The translations under genes were made by a program, and so were the position numbers. DNA of 64,000 nt, taken from the NCBI RefSeq assembly GCF_947179515.1, contig NC_067473.1, forward strand, positions 85,822,350 through 85,886,349. The letters are read 5' to 3'. The notes under the pieces are model-generated. The model saw only the letters and a program-made list of their open reading frames with translations, had not been told where the DNA came from and searched no databases. Shown here one piece after another: positions 12,436 through 23,640 of this stretch. Each line of letters opens with the position of its first letter. Positions within the stretch are counted from its first letter, which is position 1. Source of the stretch: Apodemus sylvaticus. Lineage: Eukaryota > Chordata > Mammalia > Rodentia > Muridae.

Positions 12436-13059
12436 ATGCAATTTCTTTTTTCTTGTTTCATCTTTGAGTAATACAATTAACAAATCTCAACCAATCTCAG
12501 TGAGTTACCAAGATTCTGGTCCAACAATGCATGACCATCACCCAACCCTGCCAAAGAAGGTGCCTGAATTCCAAATGTCACACAACTGTAAAAACTATTT
12601 GCAGCTGGCAAAATCAACACGTTGCTAGATGATGAGGAAAATGATAGACAGTTACTGTTTTGAAACAGTCTCACACAGGCATTAAATGAAAGCACATTCT
12701 TATAATAGTCCTGTGTTGTAAAGAAACTAAAATTCCAAAATTCTCATTACAATGAAGTTGTATGAAAAATATGAGAGAATCTTGGAAATCTGAAAGGAGA
12801 ATGTGAGGGTAGTTATGATCAAGATATATTCTATATTTATATAACATTTTAAAAATTTTTTAATCCCCCTCCATTAAAAATAAGTTATAACCTAAAAATT
12901 TACAAATTTCTCAATTTCCCGTTTGAGATTTTCAACTTGTTCTTAATCTTTTGCTGTTTGCTGGCTTTCTTAGTCATTGTTGTATTGTTGTCACAATGTT
13001 ACCAAACCAGCTTGCTCTTCTTGACTTTTATTCTAGAACATTTATCTTACACAACACTA

Positions 13060-13280
13060 AATTCTAATCCCATAGGTTAAAAGAAAGCAATGCCAGACAC
13101 TTACAAATACTTCCAACCACTCGTCCAACCTGTTCTGGTAGATAAAATAACCAGTGAATTAACAGAATCATTGCACATTGTGAAAACTGTAATGCTTTGT
13201 GATCCTCTTCAGTTTATCATTTCATCAGCAGCTGAACACCTGTATATTTCTACTTCCAAAGAAAGAGAATATTCTGGAAA
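13060..13280 (+). promoter_or_regulatory. Lipocalin 5' region: TATA-like box and short uORF
   Basis: GGTTAAAAG at about 13076 is a weak TATA-like element conserved in copy B (GGTTAAATG, minus strand near 24640). Conservation between copies extends from about 13000 to exon 1. If transcription starts just downstream, the leader holds a short ORF (13090-13284) whose stop overlaps the lipocalin start as ATGA. A second TATA-like string (GTATATTT, about 13241) is not conserved in copy B. The start site itself cannot be placed from sequence. Confidence 0.4.
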
Positions 13281-15989
13281 ATGAAGTTTTTTCTCCTTGC
13301 TATAGCCTATTTGGTTTCAAAAGCTGAGGAACCATTACCGGTACAAGGTTGGACTTTCAGGCAGTTATGTAGAAAGAAATAGGTTATGTATTTATGTAAT
13401 ATATAGTTATATAGGAAGGTGGATGTAGTGAATTTATCATAGACTGAACTGACAATCAGTGTGATTTATGAACTTATTGGTTTCTTTCTGGCTCTTGTAT
13501 TTGGAATATGACCCATGTATTAAAACATTTGTTTTAGTTTAAAGTTATAATGAAACTCATTTGAACTACTTATATTGCCTAATTTTATTTTACCTGGGTA
13601 AATGTTATGAAAATTAACCTATTAATGCCATGCTTTTTAACATTTGCATAATCAACTTTATTTTCTTATTTGGAAGTCAATAGACATTTTCATTAAATGT
13701 TTCACTATTCTTCATGCATTCAAGAATGAACACTCTGTGGCCCCTTGTTCTGGAAAGACTCAGTGAAGCAGTATTCAGCAAAACCAGAACGGGGAAGTGG
13801 GAAGGGGTGGGTGGGAGGTCAGGGGGAGAGAAGGGGGGCTTACGGGACTTTCGGGGAGTGGGGGGCTAGAAAAGGGGAAATCATTTGAAATGTAAATAAA
13901 AAATATATCGAATCAAAAAATTTTTAAACAGCAACAAAAAAAAGAATAAACACTCTGTTAATAAAATAGAAACCTAAAGTCAATTTCATATCTGCAAGGC
14001 AAACACATTATATATCTTATATTTGAGGATTTCTCTCCTTTAGAGTCATTATACTATGGTCAATATATGAGATATTATTGATACTAATTATCATCCAGTA
14101 ATATCTCCAAAACAGGGATTTATTTTTTGAAGTTTAATTTTGCACATATTTGTATCTGTGTTTCTGTGTGTGTGCCTGTGACTACAGGTTTTGAAAGGAA
14201 TATTGAACCAAAAATATAGAAATCAGGGAAAAAGCCACACAATGTGTACAATTTATCTCTTTCATCCTCTGATCTGAGTGATTTCTAAAAGGAACATTGG
14301 TCTTAATGCCTTGGCACACACAGACATTTGACATCAAAATATGATTGCTTCTTTTTTATTTCCTTTGAATGCTTTTAGTCTGTGGATTTTCACTAAAATG
14401 TTGAAGATTACTTTTTTTGCTGATGCAGCATCCAAAAAGGAGCCTATAATTTGCTTTTTACACTTTTTTCTTAATTATATTTTGCATGATATAAAACCAT
14501 TGCCATGTGTGTATACATGTATATGCATATGTATATATGTTTTCAAAGAAGATATTAGACAATTGTAAGTTATAAACAGAAATAAGCAATATTTGTATCA
14601 GCACATTATATATAAACTTTATATTACAATATTAAATATTTTATTTCTTTATTTGAACATCTCTATTTTAATTTTCTAACCTTAAATTTTTACTTATTTC
14701 ATAGTATCACTTTATGTGTATGGTTGTTTGTTCCACATGCTACAATATATATATATAGTTCCTACTAAGACAATAAGATATCCCTCAGAAATAAAGTTAT
14801 AGGGGATTATGTACCAAGAGGTGGGTGTGGGGACTCAAAAATCATATGCCCTGACTGATGAATTTAATTCTTCTTTATTATATAGTTTTCAGGGAAATTT
14901 AATACCATCTATCTAGCAGGCAGATCTGAGGGATTAATAGCAGAGAATAGTCAAGTGAGGATGTTGATGCGTGAAGTTACCTATTTTGATCAATACAGAG
15001 TCATGCGCATGATGTTCTACGTCAGGTAAGAAAAGTTTTTTTTGCATAGAACGAACAATTTGTTGAAATGGGAATAAATGAGGTCACTTGCTTTGCTTTG
15101 CTTTGCTGACTTGGGAAGTGCTATTAATTAAGATTCTGAGCCCCAATCCCATCCACAAATCTAGGTGCACATGGTAATTCGGTCCATTCCAGGAATTGTA
15201 GATGGAAAAGATGATTCATGAAGATATTTACAGAACAAGGAATTACATCATAGAAGACAGGATCAGCACCAGAAATGTGTCTGACTTTCAGTAATATGTG
15301 TTTTCTTTAGGGACAAACAGGTTTGTGAAGATAAATGTGAAATAAGTAGTGTTTATTGTTTAATATGTATTATTTAGGAAAAATGGGAAGTGCCAACTAC
15401 AAACAGTATGGGCTGATAAAATTGAGTGGAAGTTTTGTGCAGTGAAATGTGAGTAGCAATGGTCCAAGATGGATTATATTATTTAAATGTTCTGTAAGGA
15501 ATTTGATATTTACCAACAGTGTCTTCTTTGAATAAATGTTCTATTGTGTCTAATGTTGCAGGGTATGTCTTGCAAGCACTCTGGAATGGGATTTTTTTAG
15601 AATGTCCCGAAAAAAATGGGACCGATTCCATCCCTGGGGTATGGAAGGTGCGAGATACAATTCGTCATTTTCCAAACATCTACTTTTACCCAGCCGTTGA
15701 GGGAGGCTTATATAGAAGTGAGTAAAATCTATACTCCAGCATTATGGAGGGAAAATGCACTTGGGTATGTGTCATGAAAGGAACATTGGTCATATTGCCT
15801 TGCCACACACTTTTGACATCAATATATGATTGTTTCTTTATTATTTACTTTGAATGCATTTAATCTGTGGATTTTTACTAAAATTTTTAATATTACTTTT
15901 TTTGCTGATGCAGCATCCAAACAGGTTGCTATACTCTGTTATTTACAGTTTTTTCTTAATCATATTTTGCATGATATAAAAGCATTGTC

Positions 15990-16030
<41 letters not shown>

Positions 16031-17427
16031 AAGAAGATATTAGGCAATCTTTGTATGTGTCACAAAACACAAAAATCAAAGAAATATTTATATACAGGTA
16101 TTGCTAAAATTGATCATGGTTTTTAAATTCATGCTATGAAACAAAAAAATGTTTCTCTGACTCAATGATTTAATGTAGAAAAAAATATTTTTAAGTAGAC
16201 TAGGAAAATAGGATTATTATGAAAGAATTTTCAATGTTGTTTTAAAAATAATATGCATCAGTTTTACATTATATGGTCTAAAATTATTATGTTTATGAAT
16301 GAAGATTTCATATTTTATGAATTATTACTTTATATAAAATAATAAATAATTTGTAAAATATAAAATATAACATTATTATAATATGATAAATATAAGTATA
16401 TGATGAGACTAAGTGAACAAAGATCACATGCTTTTAAAGGATAGTATAGGTGGATACATACTCAGAGTTTTGTGGGGAAAGGGAAGTTTCAAAATAGTGT
16501 AATTATATTAAACCTCAAACATAAACTATATGTAAGTAACTAAATAAATAGAAATGTCTACATCAAGTTCTTATGAAAGATAATTTATTTATTCCAGCCC
16601 AAAGTGATTTAATTATTGTGATACATTTTGTCTCAAACTCCATCATCCTATTTGAAATCCAGTTTATAAATGCTTTGAATTACTTCCAGAAGCTGGCAGG
16701 AGCACTGGGTATGTAAATCTTATATGGGACAAAACATTATTTTCTTTTTGTTAATTGCAGCATAACTGTGTCCCCTGCATTTTATTTCATGACATATTGA
16801 TGCAGGAATGTGTTTCCTAACATATTTCAAGTATAGTCATGATTGTGTGAAATTCAAGATGAGTTGTGCAGCATAATTTCAATAATAATTTTATGACTTC
16901 AATAGTCTTTATTTTAATTCAGTGACTTAGAAATTATTGAATGGAGAGATATTATCTGATCTTGACTAAGAATGTCTGAACTAACTTCAGAATGTTTCCC
17001 TGAGTAACATCACCATTATGATAGGGTGGGTGTGGTGAAGAAGCAGGATTTACTAACTGATGAGAAGACTTGATGAACTTAAACTTTATGCTGTGATTAT
17101 AGTGGCTGTATCTTCTTACATTTCTTCCATGCAATGTAGCAACTGGAAAAAATATTAATGAAGAAGTGTGGAAAGAATATGTGAACCTGACTCAGGAACT
17201 TGAAATTCCTACTGAAAATATTGAAAACATATATGAAAGTGGTAAGTTCGTTCCTGTAAATATAGACAAGAGATATCTTGAAATTAGAGCAAATGGTAAA
17301 GATTTTTGTTTTAGACATCACTAATATAAAATATTTACATAAAAATATGATGGAAATTCAACAGTATTTTAAACTGTCTCCCTCTTTGTCTCACTTCACA
17401 GATTCATGTCCTAAATGGGGACCTTGA
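13281..17427 (+). CDS. OBP/probasin/aphrodisin-type lipocalin, six coding exons
   Basis: Coding exons: 13281-13347, 14893-15025, 15378-15448, 16598-16708, 17140-17241, 17402-17427. All introns are GT..AG and join phases 1-2-1-1-1 into an uninterrupted 169-residue protein. Exons 3-5 of 71, 111 and 102 bp are of the sizes expected for rodent lipocalin genes. Residues 1-15 (MKFFLLAIAYLVSKA) form a signal peptide. The strand-A motif is GKF (residues 23-25) where lipocalins usually have GxW. Cys72 (GKCQ) and Cys164 (DSCPKW) are placed for the family's conserved disulfide, and Cys87 is extra. NLT at 143 is a possible glycosylation site. Exon 5 (TGKNINEEVW..ELEIPTENIENIY) is the C-terminal helix region. 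The product should be a secreted carrier of small hydrophobic ligands, perhaps odorants or pheromones. The CxxxC motif of many OBPs is missing. The exact orthologue is unknown; family assignment is firm, expression is untested. Confidence 0.88.
13723..13951 (+). mobile_element. Short L1 3' UTR insertion in lipocalin intron 1
   Basis: About 185 bp of rat-type L1 3' UTR and A-rich tail (GGCCCCTTGTTCTGG to the tail near 13935), flanked by AAGAATGAACACTCTGT and AAGAATAAACACTCTGT (one mismatch). It is 5'-truncated and sense to the gene. Confidence 0.88.
14288..14572 (+). repeat. Intragenic direct repeat, copy 1 (intron 1)
   Basis: Matches 15776-16050 over about 280 bp, from AAAGGAACATTGGTC to TTTTCAAAGAAGATATTAG. 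The two copies bracket exons 2 and 3. Confidence 0.85.
15562..15717 (+). other. Candidate in-frame cassette exon in lipocalin intron 3
   Basis: A 156-bp stretch without stops, preceded by a good acceptor (TCTAATGTTGCAG) and followed by a near-consensus donor (GAA|GTGAGTAA). It starts and ends in phase 1, exactly that of intron 3, so inclusion would add 52 residues without a frameshift. The encoded stretch (ALWNGIFLECPEKNGTDSIP, then a Trp/Arg/Tyr-rich tail) does not look like a lipocalin, and I recognise no family. Inserted between barrel strands it would probably disrupt the fold. It may be a rarely used exon, a piece of another gene or a coincidence. Confidence 0.35.
15776..16050 (+). repeat. 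Intragenic direct repeat, copy 2 (intron 3), with (TG)n
   Basis: Second copy of the 14288-14572 segment. It differs by substitutions and by a (TG)n expansion at about 15991-16025 where copy 1 has a degenerate TATG-rich tract. Confidence 0.85.
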
Positions 17428-17470
17428 TCTTATGAACAGAAAAAAAATATCACTATCTTGAGTCACTGGA

Positions 17471-17476
17471 AATAAA
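17471..17476 (+). terminator. Poly(A) signal of the lipocalin gene
   Basis: AATAAA lies 44 bp after the stop codon in the last exon. No better signal precedes it, so a short 3' UTR ending near 17490-17500 is likely. In many relatives an additional non-coding last exon follows, which cannot be excluded here. Confidence 0.55.
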
Positions 17477-17717
17477 GTTTGAGGTCAAATCAAGATTGCA
17501 AAGGCAAAGTATTCATAATTATAACTCTAGAATTTCAGGAAACCCTACTATTATTAAAAATCATAATTGGATTTATGTATGAATAAGTACATAGATAATA
17601 ATATTACAAAAGATTTTTCAATAAAGTACTCTATGCACATTTTGCAATGGAAATTATCAGGAGCCGAGATAAAACTTACATTCATCATCCTATAGTGAAA
17701 GAGAATATTTTGAACAT

Positions 17718-18115
17718 TTCTTTTTTTATTGGATATTTTATTTGCTTACATTTCAAATATTAACCCCTTTCCAGATTTCTCCACCAGAAACCCCCTATCC
17801 CATCCACCTTCCTCCTGCATCTTTTAGGGTGTACCCTCACTACCCAACCATTCTTGCCTTCTTGCCCTTGCATTTCCCTACACTGAGATATTGAGCCTTA
17901 ATAGGACAGCACTGAGAGCCTCTTCACCCATTGAGGTCTAACAAGGCCATCCTCTGCTATATATACTGCTGGAGCCATGAGTTCCTCCACGTGTACTCCT
18001 TGATTTGTGGTTTAGAATCTGGGAGCTCTGGTTGGTTGATATTATTATTCTTCCTTTGGGGTTTCAAACTCCTTCAATTCCTCCAGTCCTTTCTCTAACT
18101 CCTCCATTGGGGACC
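17718..18115 (-). mobile_element. L1 3' UTR fragment, minus
   Basis: TTTTTTTATTGGATATTTTATTTGCTTACATTTCAAATATTAACCCC is a reversed L1 tail, followed by older 3' UTR sequence also seen at 8785-9445. It marks the end of homology between lipocalin copies A and C. Confidence 0.8.
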
Positions 18116-18149
18116 CCTTTGTCATTTCAATGATTGGCTGATAGCCACA

Positions 18150-18850
18150 AATACATATATGTCTGTTGGGGAATGGTCTTGGGCACTCTCCATTCAGATA
18201 CTGATTTCTTTGTCCACATATCTGGTTGCAGACTGGATGATGGCACTGTCAACTATCTCTTGCCTCTATTCATGTAAAACTTGCTTTCCATCACCTCTGG
18301 GAGGTTAATAAAAGAGCCAATGAACTGGGCAGAAGAGAAAATGCAAGACATCTGACCCCTAGTCCTGGGGTCTCAGCAGGCGACAGAGGCGAGGAGAGAA
18401 GGGCCACTTAGGCAAAGAAGGTGTGTAGAAACCACATGGAGAGATCAGGAGAATTCACCATGATGCTTGCAATGACGGAGAGTCATGAGGACACCCATGC
18501 AACAAAACAAGCAAAGGCAAGCTCAGATGACAAGTAATGTGTTACTTTTCTTTGTATTAGCATCCTAGTTGGGTTAGAAAAGTTCAGAACCTGCCTAGAT
18601 AAGGCTTGAAGTTTGTTAATAAAAATACCAGGTAAGCCAAGATTAAGATACAAGATCAATCAATCACTGAAAATCTAGGTATGCAAGCTCAAAATCATTG
18701 TCTGTTGAGTCCTATCTATACTCTTTCCAAACACCACGTGTTCCACCATGGGTCTAGTCACAGCAAAAACCATGAGAGAGTCTGACTTAGTGACACACCA
18801 CCTAAATGGGCCTCACATGACATATCTGGAAATTTCCTATTCATATCCCC
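18150..18850 (+). repeat. Repeat 'R' copy
   Basis: Matches the 2330-2815 part and continues into the block also at 63235-63430 (TATGCAAGCTCAAAATCATTG; ATCTGGAAATTTCC), supporting one composite element. Confidence 0.55.
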
Positions 18851-19190
18851 TCTTTGGTTTAAAAATTGTCTTTTCTATTTACATTTAAAATTATCATTAA
18901 TAAAAATATTTTTAAGAACCAAAATTTAATACTTTACACTATATTTGAATGGAACAGCTTATGAAAAATATAGTCTAAAAAACATACCATTCTGTTACTA
19001 TACAATAAATTTAAAGAAACAATCTTAAATTTCTGAGTATCCTATATTTCAAACACAAAAATCCTACATTTCTACTAATATACAATAAAAACAAAACGAG
19101 CTTAAATTCCTATATATATATAAAATTATTTTACAAACACTTAATTTTATATTAATATACCTTAAATACAAACATGCTTCCCTTCCAAAT
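18851..19190. other. AT-rich DNA, nothing recognised
   Basis: Very AT-rich, with short A/T runs and (TA)n. No gene or element boundary seen. Confidence 0.5.
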
Positions 19191-20115
19191 TTTTTCATCT
19201 AATCACCCGTTGGCTTCTGAGAGTATCCTGGCCCATTAATCCCCTCATACACACCTTATCCCTGTCTGTATCTTTCTTTTCTGTGGCCTTACATTTCTAT
19301 AGGATTAAGAGCATCTTATCACACTGAGGCCAGAGAAGGCAGTACACTGCTACATGTGAGATGGGAGCCACAGACCAGCATATGTATGCACTCTGGTTGG
19401 TGGTTTAGTCTTTTGGATTGCTTAATGATCTGGGTTAGTTGATACTTTTGTTCTTCCTAAATGCTTGCCATCCCCTTGACTTCCTAGATTCCTTCCCCTA
19501 TGTCTTAATCAGGGTTTCTATTCCTGCATAAACATCATGACCAAGAATCAAGTTGGGGAGGAAAGGGTTTATTGAGCTTACACTTCCACGCTGCTGTTCA
19601 ACACTAAAGGAAGTAAGGACTAGAACTCAAGCAGGTCAGGAAGCAGGAGCTGATGCAGAGGACATGGAGGGATGTTCCCTACTGACTTCTTCCCCTGGCT
19701 TGCTCAGCCTGCTCTCTTATAGAACCCAAGACTACCAGCCCAGGGATGGCACCACCCACAAGGAGCCCTCCCCCTTGATCACTAATTGAGAAACTACCCC
19801 ACAGCTGGATCTCATGGAGGCACTTTCCCAACTGAAACTCCTTTCTCTGTGATAAATCCAGCCTGTGCAAAGTTGACACACAAAACCAGCCAGTACACCC
19901 TAACTCTTCCAAATGGGTAATGACCACCGTTAAATGGTATCTCCTGTCTTAGTCAGCTGCTAGTAGAGCTTCTTGGAAGACAGCAATGATAGGTTCATGT
20001 CTGCAAGCACAGCATTGCAACTGCAATAGTTTCAGAGTTTGGTGCCTATGCATGGAATGGACCCTAGAATCTGTCAGGCTTTTGGAAATTTTGTCTGTCA
20101 TAAATTTAATAACAA
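19191..20115 (-). mobile_element. L1 3' UTR fragment (minus) split by another repeat
   Basis: Both sides (about 19191-19505 and 19906-20115) resemble older L1 3' UTR on the minus strand. Positions 19506-19905 are an inserted, widespread rodent repeat (GGGTTTCTATTCCTGC ... AGTTGACACACAAAACCAGCC) whose family name I cannot confirm. ORFs at 19553-19789 and 19679-19927 fall in that repeat and are not genes. Confidence 0.6.
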
Positions 20116-20426
20116 ACTTATGACAAGGTTGAGCACAAGATAGGAGAGCAATATTTAAGAGAGGATAGGAATGAGAATCTTAAGTAGCTTTGACAGGTTG
20201 TATACGTAGTGGAAAGGATATTGCTTCATTGATAAAGAGGCTAGGATCAGAGTAAGAAAGCTGGCAGCAATGGATTAACTCATGATGACAGAAAATGAGT
20301 TTGTCTAGGCAGATTTAGGCTTGTAACACTGAGCATGCAGGCTATGGGAATGAACAAGCTAAGGGTGTGAGAACATGGATAGGTGAGGCTTAGGTCTTTT
20401 TTAATTTAGCAGACTGTTAATCTTTT

Positions 20427-21518
20427 AAAATGTATAAGGTTACAGAGTTTCTGTAAGGCAAAGGACACCATCAAGAGACAGATCGGCAACCAACAAATTG
20501 GGAAAAGATCTTCACCAATCCTACATCAGATAGAGGGCTAATATCCAATATATATAAAGAACTCAAGAAGTTAGACTCCAGAAAACCGAACAACCCTATT
20601 AAAAAATGGGGTACAGAGTTAAACAAAGAATACTCACCTGAAGAACTTCGGATGGCGGAGAAGCATCTTAAAAAATGCTCAACTTCATTAGTCATTAGGG
20701 AAATGCAAATCAAAACAATCCTAAGATTTCATGTTACACCAGTCAGAATGGCTAAGATTAAAAATTCAGGAGACAGCAGGTGTTGGAGAGGGTGTGGAGA
20801 AAGAGGAACACTCCTCCACTGCTGGTGGGGTTGCAAATTGGTACAACCACTCTGGAAATCAGTCTGGCGGTTCCTCTGAAAACTGGGCACCTCACTTCCA
20901 GAAGATCCTGCTATACCACTCCTGGGCATATACCCAGAGGATTCCCCACCATGTAATAAGGATACATGCTCTACTATGTTCATAGCAGCCCTATTTATAA
21001 TTGCCAGATGCTGGAAAGAACCCAGGAGAACCCATGGATTCTGTTGAATCCATTCAACAGAAGAGTGGATGCAAAAAATGTGGTATATCTACACAATGTA
21101 GTACTATTCAGCCATTAGAAACAATGAATTCATGAAATTCTTAGGCAAATGGATGGAGCTAGAGAACATCATACTAAGTGAGGTAACCCAGACTCAAAAG
21201 GTAAATCATGGTATGCACTCACTAATAAGTGGTTATTAACCTAGAAAACTGGAATACCCAAAACATAATCCACACATCAAATGAGATACAAGAAGAAAGG
21301 AGGAGTGGTCCCTGGTTCTGGAAAGACTCAGTGAAACAGTATTCGGCAAAACCAGAACGGGGAACTGGGAAGGGGTGGGAGGGAGGACAGGGGAAGAGAA
21401 GGGGGCTTACAGGACTTTCGGGGAGTGGGGGGGGGCTAGAAAAGGGGAAATCATTTGAAATGTAAATAAATTATATCGAATAAAAAAATTAAAAAAAATA
21501 AAAAAATAAAATGTATGG
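20427..21518 (+). mobile_element. 5'-truncated rat-type L1 with TSD
   Basis: Forward ORF2 C-terminal segment from TTACAGAGTTTCTGTAAGG (20440) through the G-rich 3' UTR to the A-rich tail near 21505. It is flanked by AAAATGTATAAGG and AAAATGTATGG. The sequence is nearly identical to 33437-34440, so the insertion is young. Minor frameshifts and a duplicated GGATTC patch near 21040 remove coding potential. Confidence 0.88.
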
Positions 21519-22819
21519 TCAAAGATAATTAGTGCCCCCTGGGTGAGGGAGAGGTAGCTGCTAAATAAAATTCCAGCTTCCTGGAAGAATATTTGTAGCA
21601 AGGTGCAGTGAGACTAAAGACCCAGGTCTTCACGAGGGCTCTAGGGCCTGCGACATTCACAGAACATTGGAAGCAGCACCCAATCCAGACCAGGATTAAG
21701 ATTTATCAGCAGCTATAAAAGCTATAGGGGGATCTGGGTCACTTCTAAGTTAGGGGACACCCAAGTGTCTAAATGTCCTAAGCAGGAAATAGTCAGGAGT
21801 TAGTCAGGAGGGCAGTTATATGGACTAGGCATTGGAAGCTGACTCTTAGTGCAAAAGAGGCTGTCTAGGTCTCATTTGAAGGCTTAAGCGTCCCTCTGGC
21901 CAACAGAAGAAAATGTTTACCCATTATTATGGTCAGTGAGTGTATAGGAATTTGTAGTTTGGTAGGAGAAATGAGAACCTGACAGGCAGCTGTACCCCAT
22001 GGGAGCTGGTGTAACTGTTCTTCCAGGCACAAGAAACTGGAAGTCTGAGAAAAGTAAGCAGTGGCATGGCCATGGACACATGGGAGGTCTCTGCACCCAC
22101 TGGAATGGGCACCCAAGTCCATGTGACCTGCAGGAAAGGCCCACAGGAATGGCTCAGGCGGCAGAGACGGCTGTGCCAGAAGTGGCATGGCTGTGAGACA
22201 GCACAGCTATAAGACTCGCACATCTGGTGTAGCATTTGAAGAGCTGAACTGCCCAGGCACCACTGTGTTCTACCCTAAGCTCCTGGCCAGTGTGTAATAA
22301 CCAGGCCTGATCTTTTCCCCACCCTTCTGCTGCCTGTCACTCCCTCCCTCCTTCCTCCTTTGTCTGCTAAGTCCTGGAAAGCCCAGCAGCAGAGCTGCTT
22401 CTTGCCAGCGGCTGAAGTCATAGCACAAGGTGGGCAGGAAAAGAAAGTACCCAAGTATCTTGTTTTATATCCTAGCAATGGCACAATGTAGAGTGAGGGC
22501 ACACAAGCTGTGAGAGCACAAACATAGACTTTGTATCATATCAGAGGTACAAGAACTAGGAGAGGGAAGAAGGACCCTTCAAGCAAATCCAGCTAATTAG
22601 CAGGTTGCAAATGAGAGAAAGGGGAAAAATTACAGACTTCCACCCTCAAGGATAATGCAGGGTTAGCTCCAAGTTACCCTAGGACTACATAGACTGCCGC
22701 TCTGACCAGTGGGGCATGGAGGGCTTACAAGTCCAGGACTAGCGAGCGGTGTAGTTTGATTTCTGGGTTTTAGGCTCTTGGATGGCATTTCAATGTTGTT
22801 CCTGTGTTTCAGCACCAAA
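21519..22819 (-). mobile_element. Probable endogenous retrovirus leader/interior, minus, non-coding
   Basis: This lies directly downstream (minus strand) of the LTR at 22820-23285. The junction shows a primer-binding-site-like string (TGGTGCTGAAAC, minus strand) just after the LTR's CA end. The rest has no intact gag frame; minus-strand ORFs of about 100 aa at 21865-22235 resemble nothing I know. The L1 at 20427-21518 splits it, and 20116-20426 may be its continuation. Family not assigned. Confidence 0.4.
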
Positions 22820-23285
22820 TGTTGGGTTCATAAAAAGAGAAAGAGGTTTAGAAAATGGTACAAGGCACTGTGGGGAAGAGGGTGTCTAGGTGGGCCCATG
22901 CCCAGACATCCCATCCCCTGAGGGACCAGAAACACACACAGACATGGTATAGAATAGAGTTTATTCAGGGCAGAGGATGGGAGTTCATGCGGTAGTGGAT
23001 GCAGAGAAAGGCAGAGAGGAAGAATAGAGAAGTGGAGAAGCAGATGCCTGCCATGACCACGTGGAGAGAGCACGGAGGGTAGGAGAGCCCAAGAGGGGCA
23101 GAGAGGTGAGAGTGCCAAGAGGCAAGAGCAGAGAGAGAGAGAGAGAGAGAGAGGAAGAGGTAGGGCAAGCAGCCCCTTTGATAGTAGACTAGGTCTACCT
23201 GGCTATTGCCAGGCAACTATGAGGAGGGGCATGCCGGGCTGTTGCCAGGTAATTGTGTGGTAGAGCTTAGACAGAATACTAACAA
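22820..23285 (-). mobile_element. LTR of an endogenous retrovirus, minus
   Basis: The minus strand begins TGTTAGTATTCTGTC and ends GAACCCAACA (TG..CA), with an AATAAA signal at about 22957 giving a U5/R of roughly 140 bp. A (GA)n tract at 23131-23152 is inside. Only this LTR is present, so the provirus is truncated and no duplication pair is available. Confidence 0.7.
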
Positions 23286-23545
23286 TTAGCACTCACAATA
23301 ATAAACTTGATATTTGTTCAGCATTGCTGCTGGAACAGGTTAATAATTCATTCACTAGCCTTGAAAACATTTATCGATATAGATTGTCAGCAGTGAACAC
23401 CACAATTAAAATTTGGAAATGCAGTTTTTCAATAAATATAGATTAGGTTGTTTTTGTCTATGGTTCTGCTGCACAAAATCGTAGGAATCTACTTGAAGTT
23501 TATTCAAATTGGCACACTCTTAATAGTTGATGTAGGGATTAGTTG

Positions 23546-23581
<36 letters not shown>

Positions 23582-23640
23582 TCAGAGAATAAGAACAATG
23601 CCAGCCTTTACTAGCACTATCTGACATGACACGCCTTCTA
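23286..23640. repeat. Segment shared with 42570-42890
   Basis: Direct match (ATTAGCACTCACAATAATAA; TTGCTGCTGGAACAG; AGATTGTCAGCA; GAATAAGAACAAT). It includes (TG)n at about 23550-23580. It lies inside the intron-1 block of copies B and C but has no clear match in copy A, so it may be a repeat or a piece lost from A. Confidence 0.55.

Larger units (their letters stand above)
10620..12990 (+). repeat. Upstream flank of the lipocalin gene, duplicated at 52.9-56.46 kb
   Basis: Collinear, diverged blocks match copy D. Examples are CAGCTCCAGGTAACCTTAATATCATA (10776; D about 53028), CACTGAAAATTCTTG (10930; D 53142 and 55408), CTGCCATTGATGAGAATGAG (11044; D about 55529), TTCCTCTGCAGG (11347; D about 55847) and the segment around 12765-12840 (D about 56180-56300). 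A second relation is inverted: 12430-12760 matches 25690-26050 reversed. The duplication therefore covers the 5' flank of the lipocalin locus. Insertions private to this copy include a B1, an interspersed repeat at about 11580-11975 and (GA)n. Confidence 0.7.

Noticed and set aside
12129..12476. 115-aa minus-strand ORF with a Ser-Leu run resembling a signal peptide
   Set aside because: The hydrophobic run is the (GA)n repeat; the rest has no recognisable domain.
13090..13284. 64-aa ORF as an independent small gene
   Set aside because: Better explained as leader sequence before the lipocalin start; not conserved as an ORF of the same frame in copy B.
21865..22235. Three overlapping ~75-107 aa minus-strand ORFs
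   Set aside because: No match to a known domain and located in the likely ERV leader; overlapping frames suggest chance openness in GC-rich DNA.
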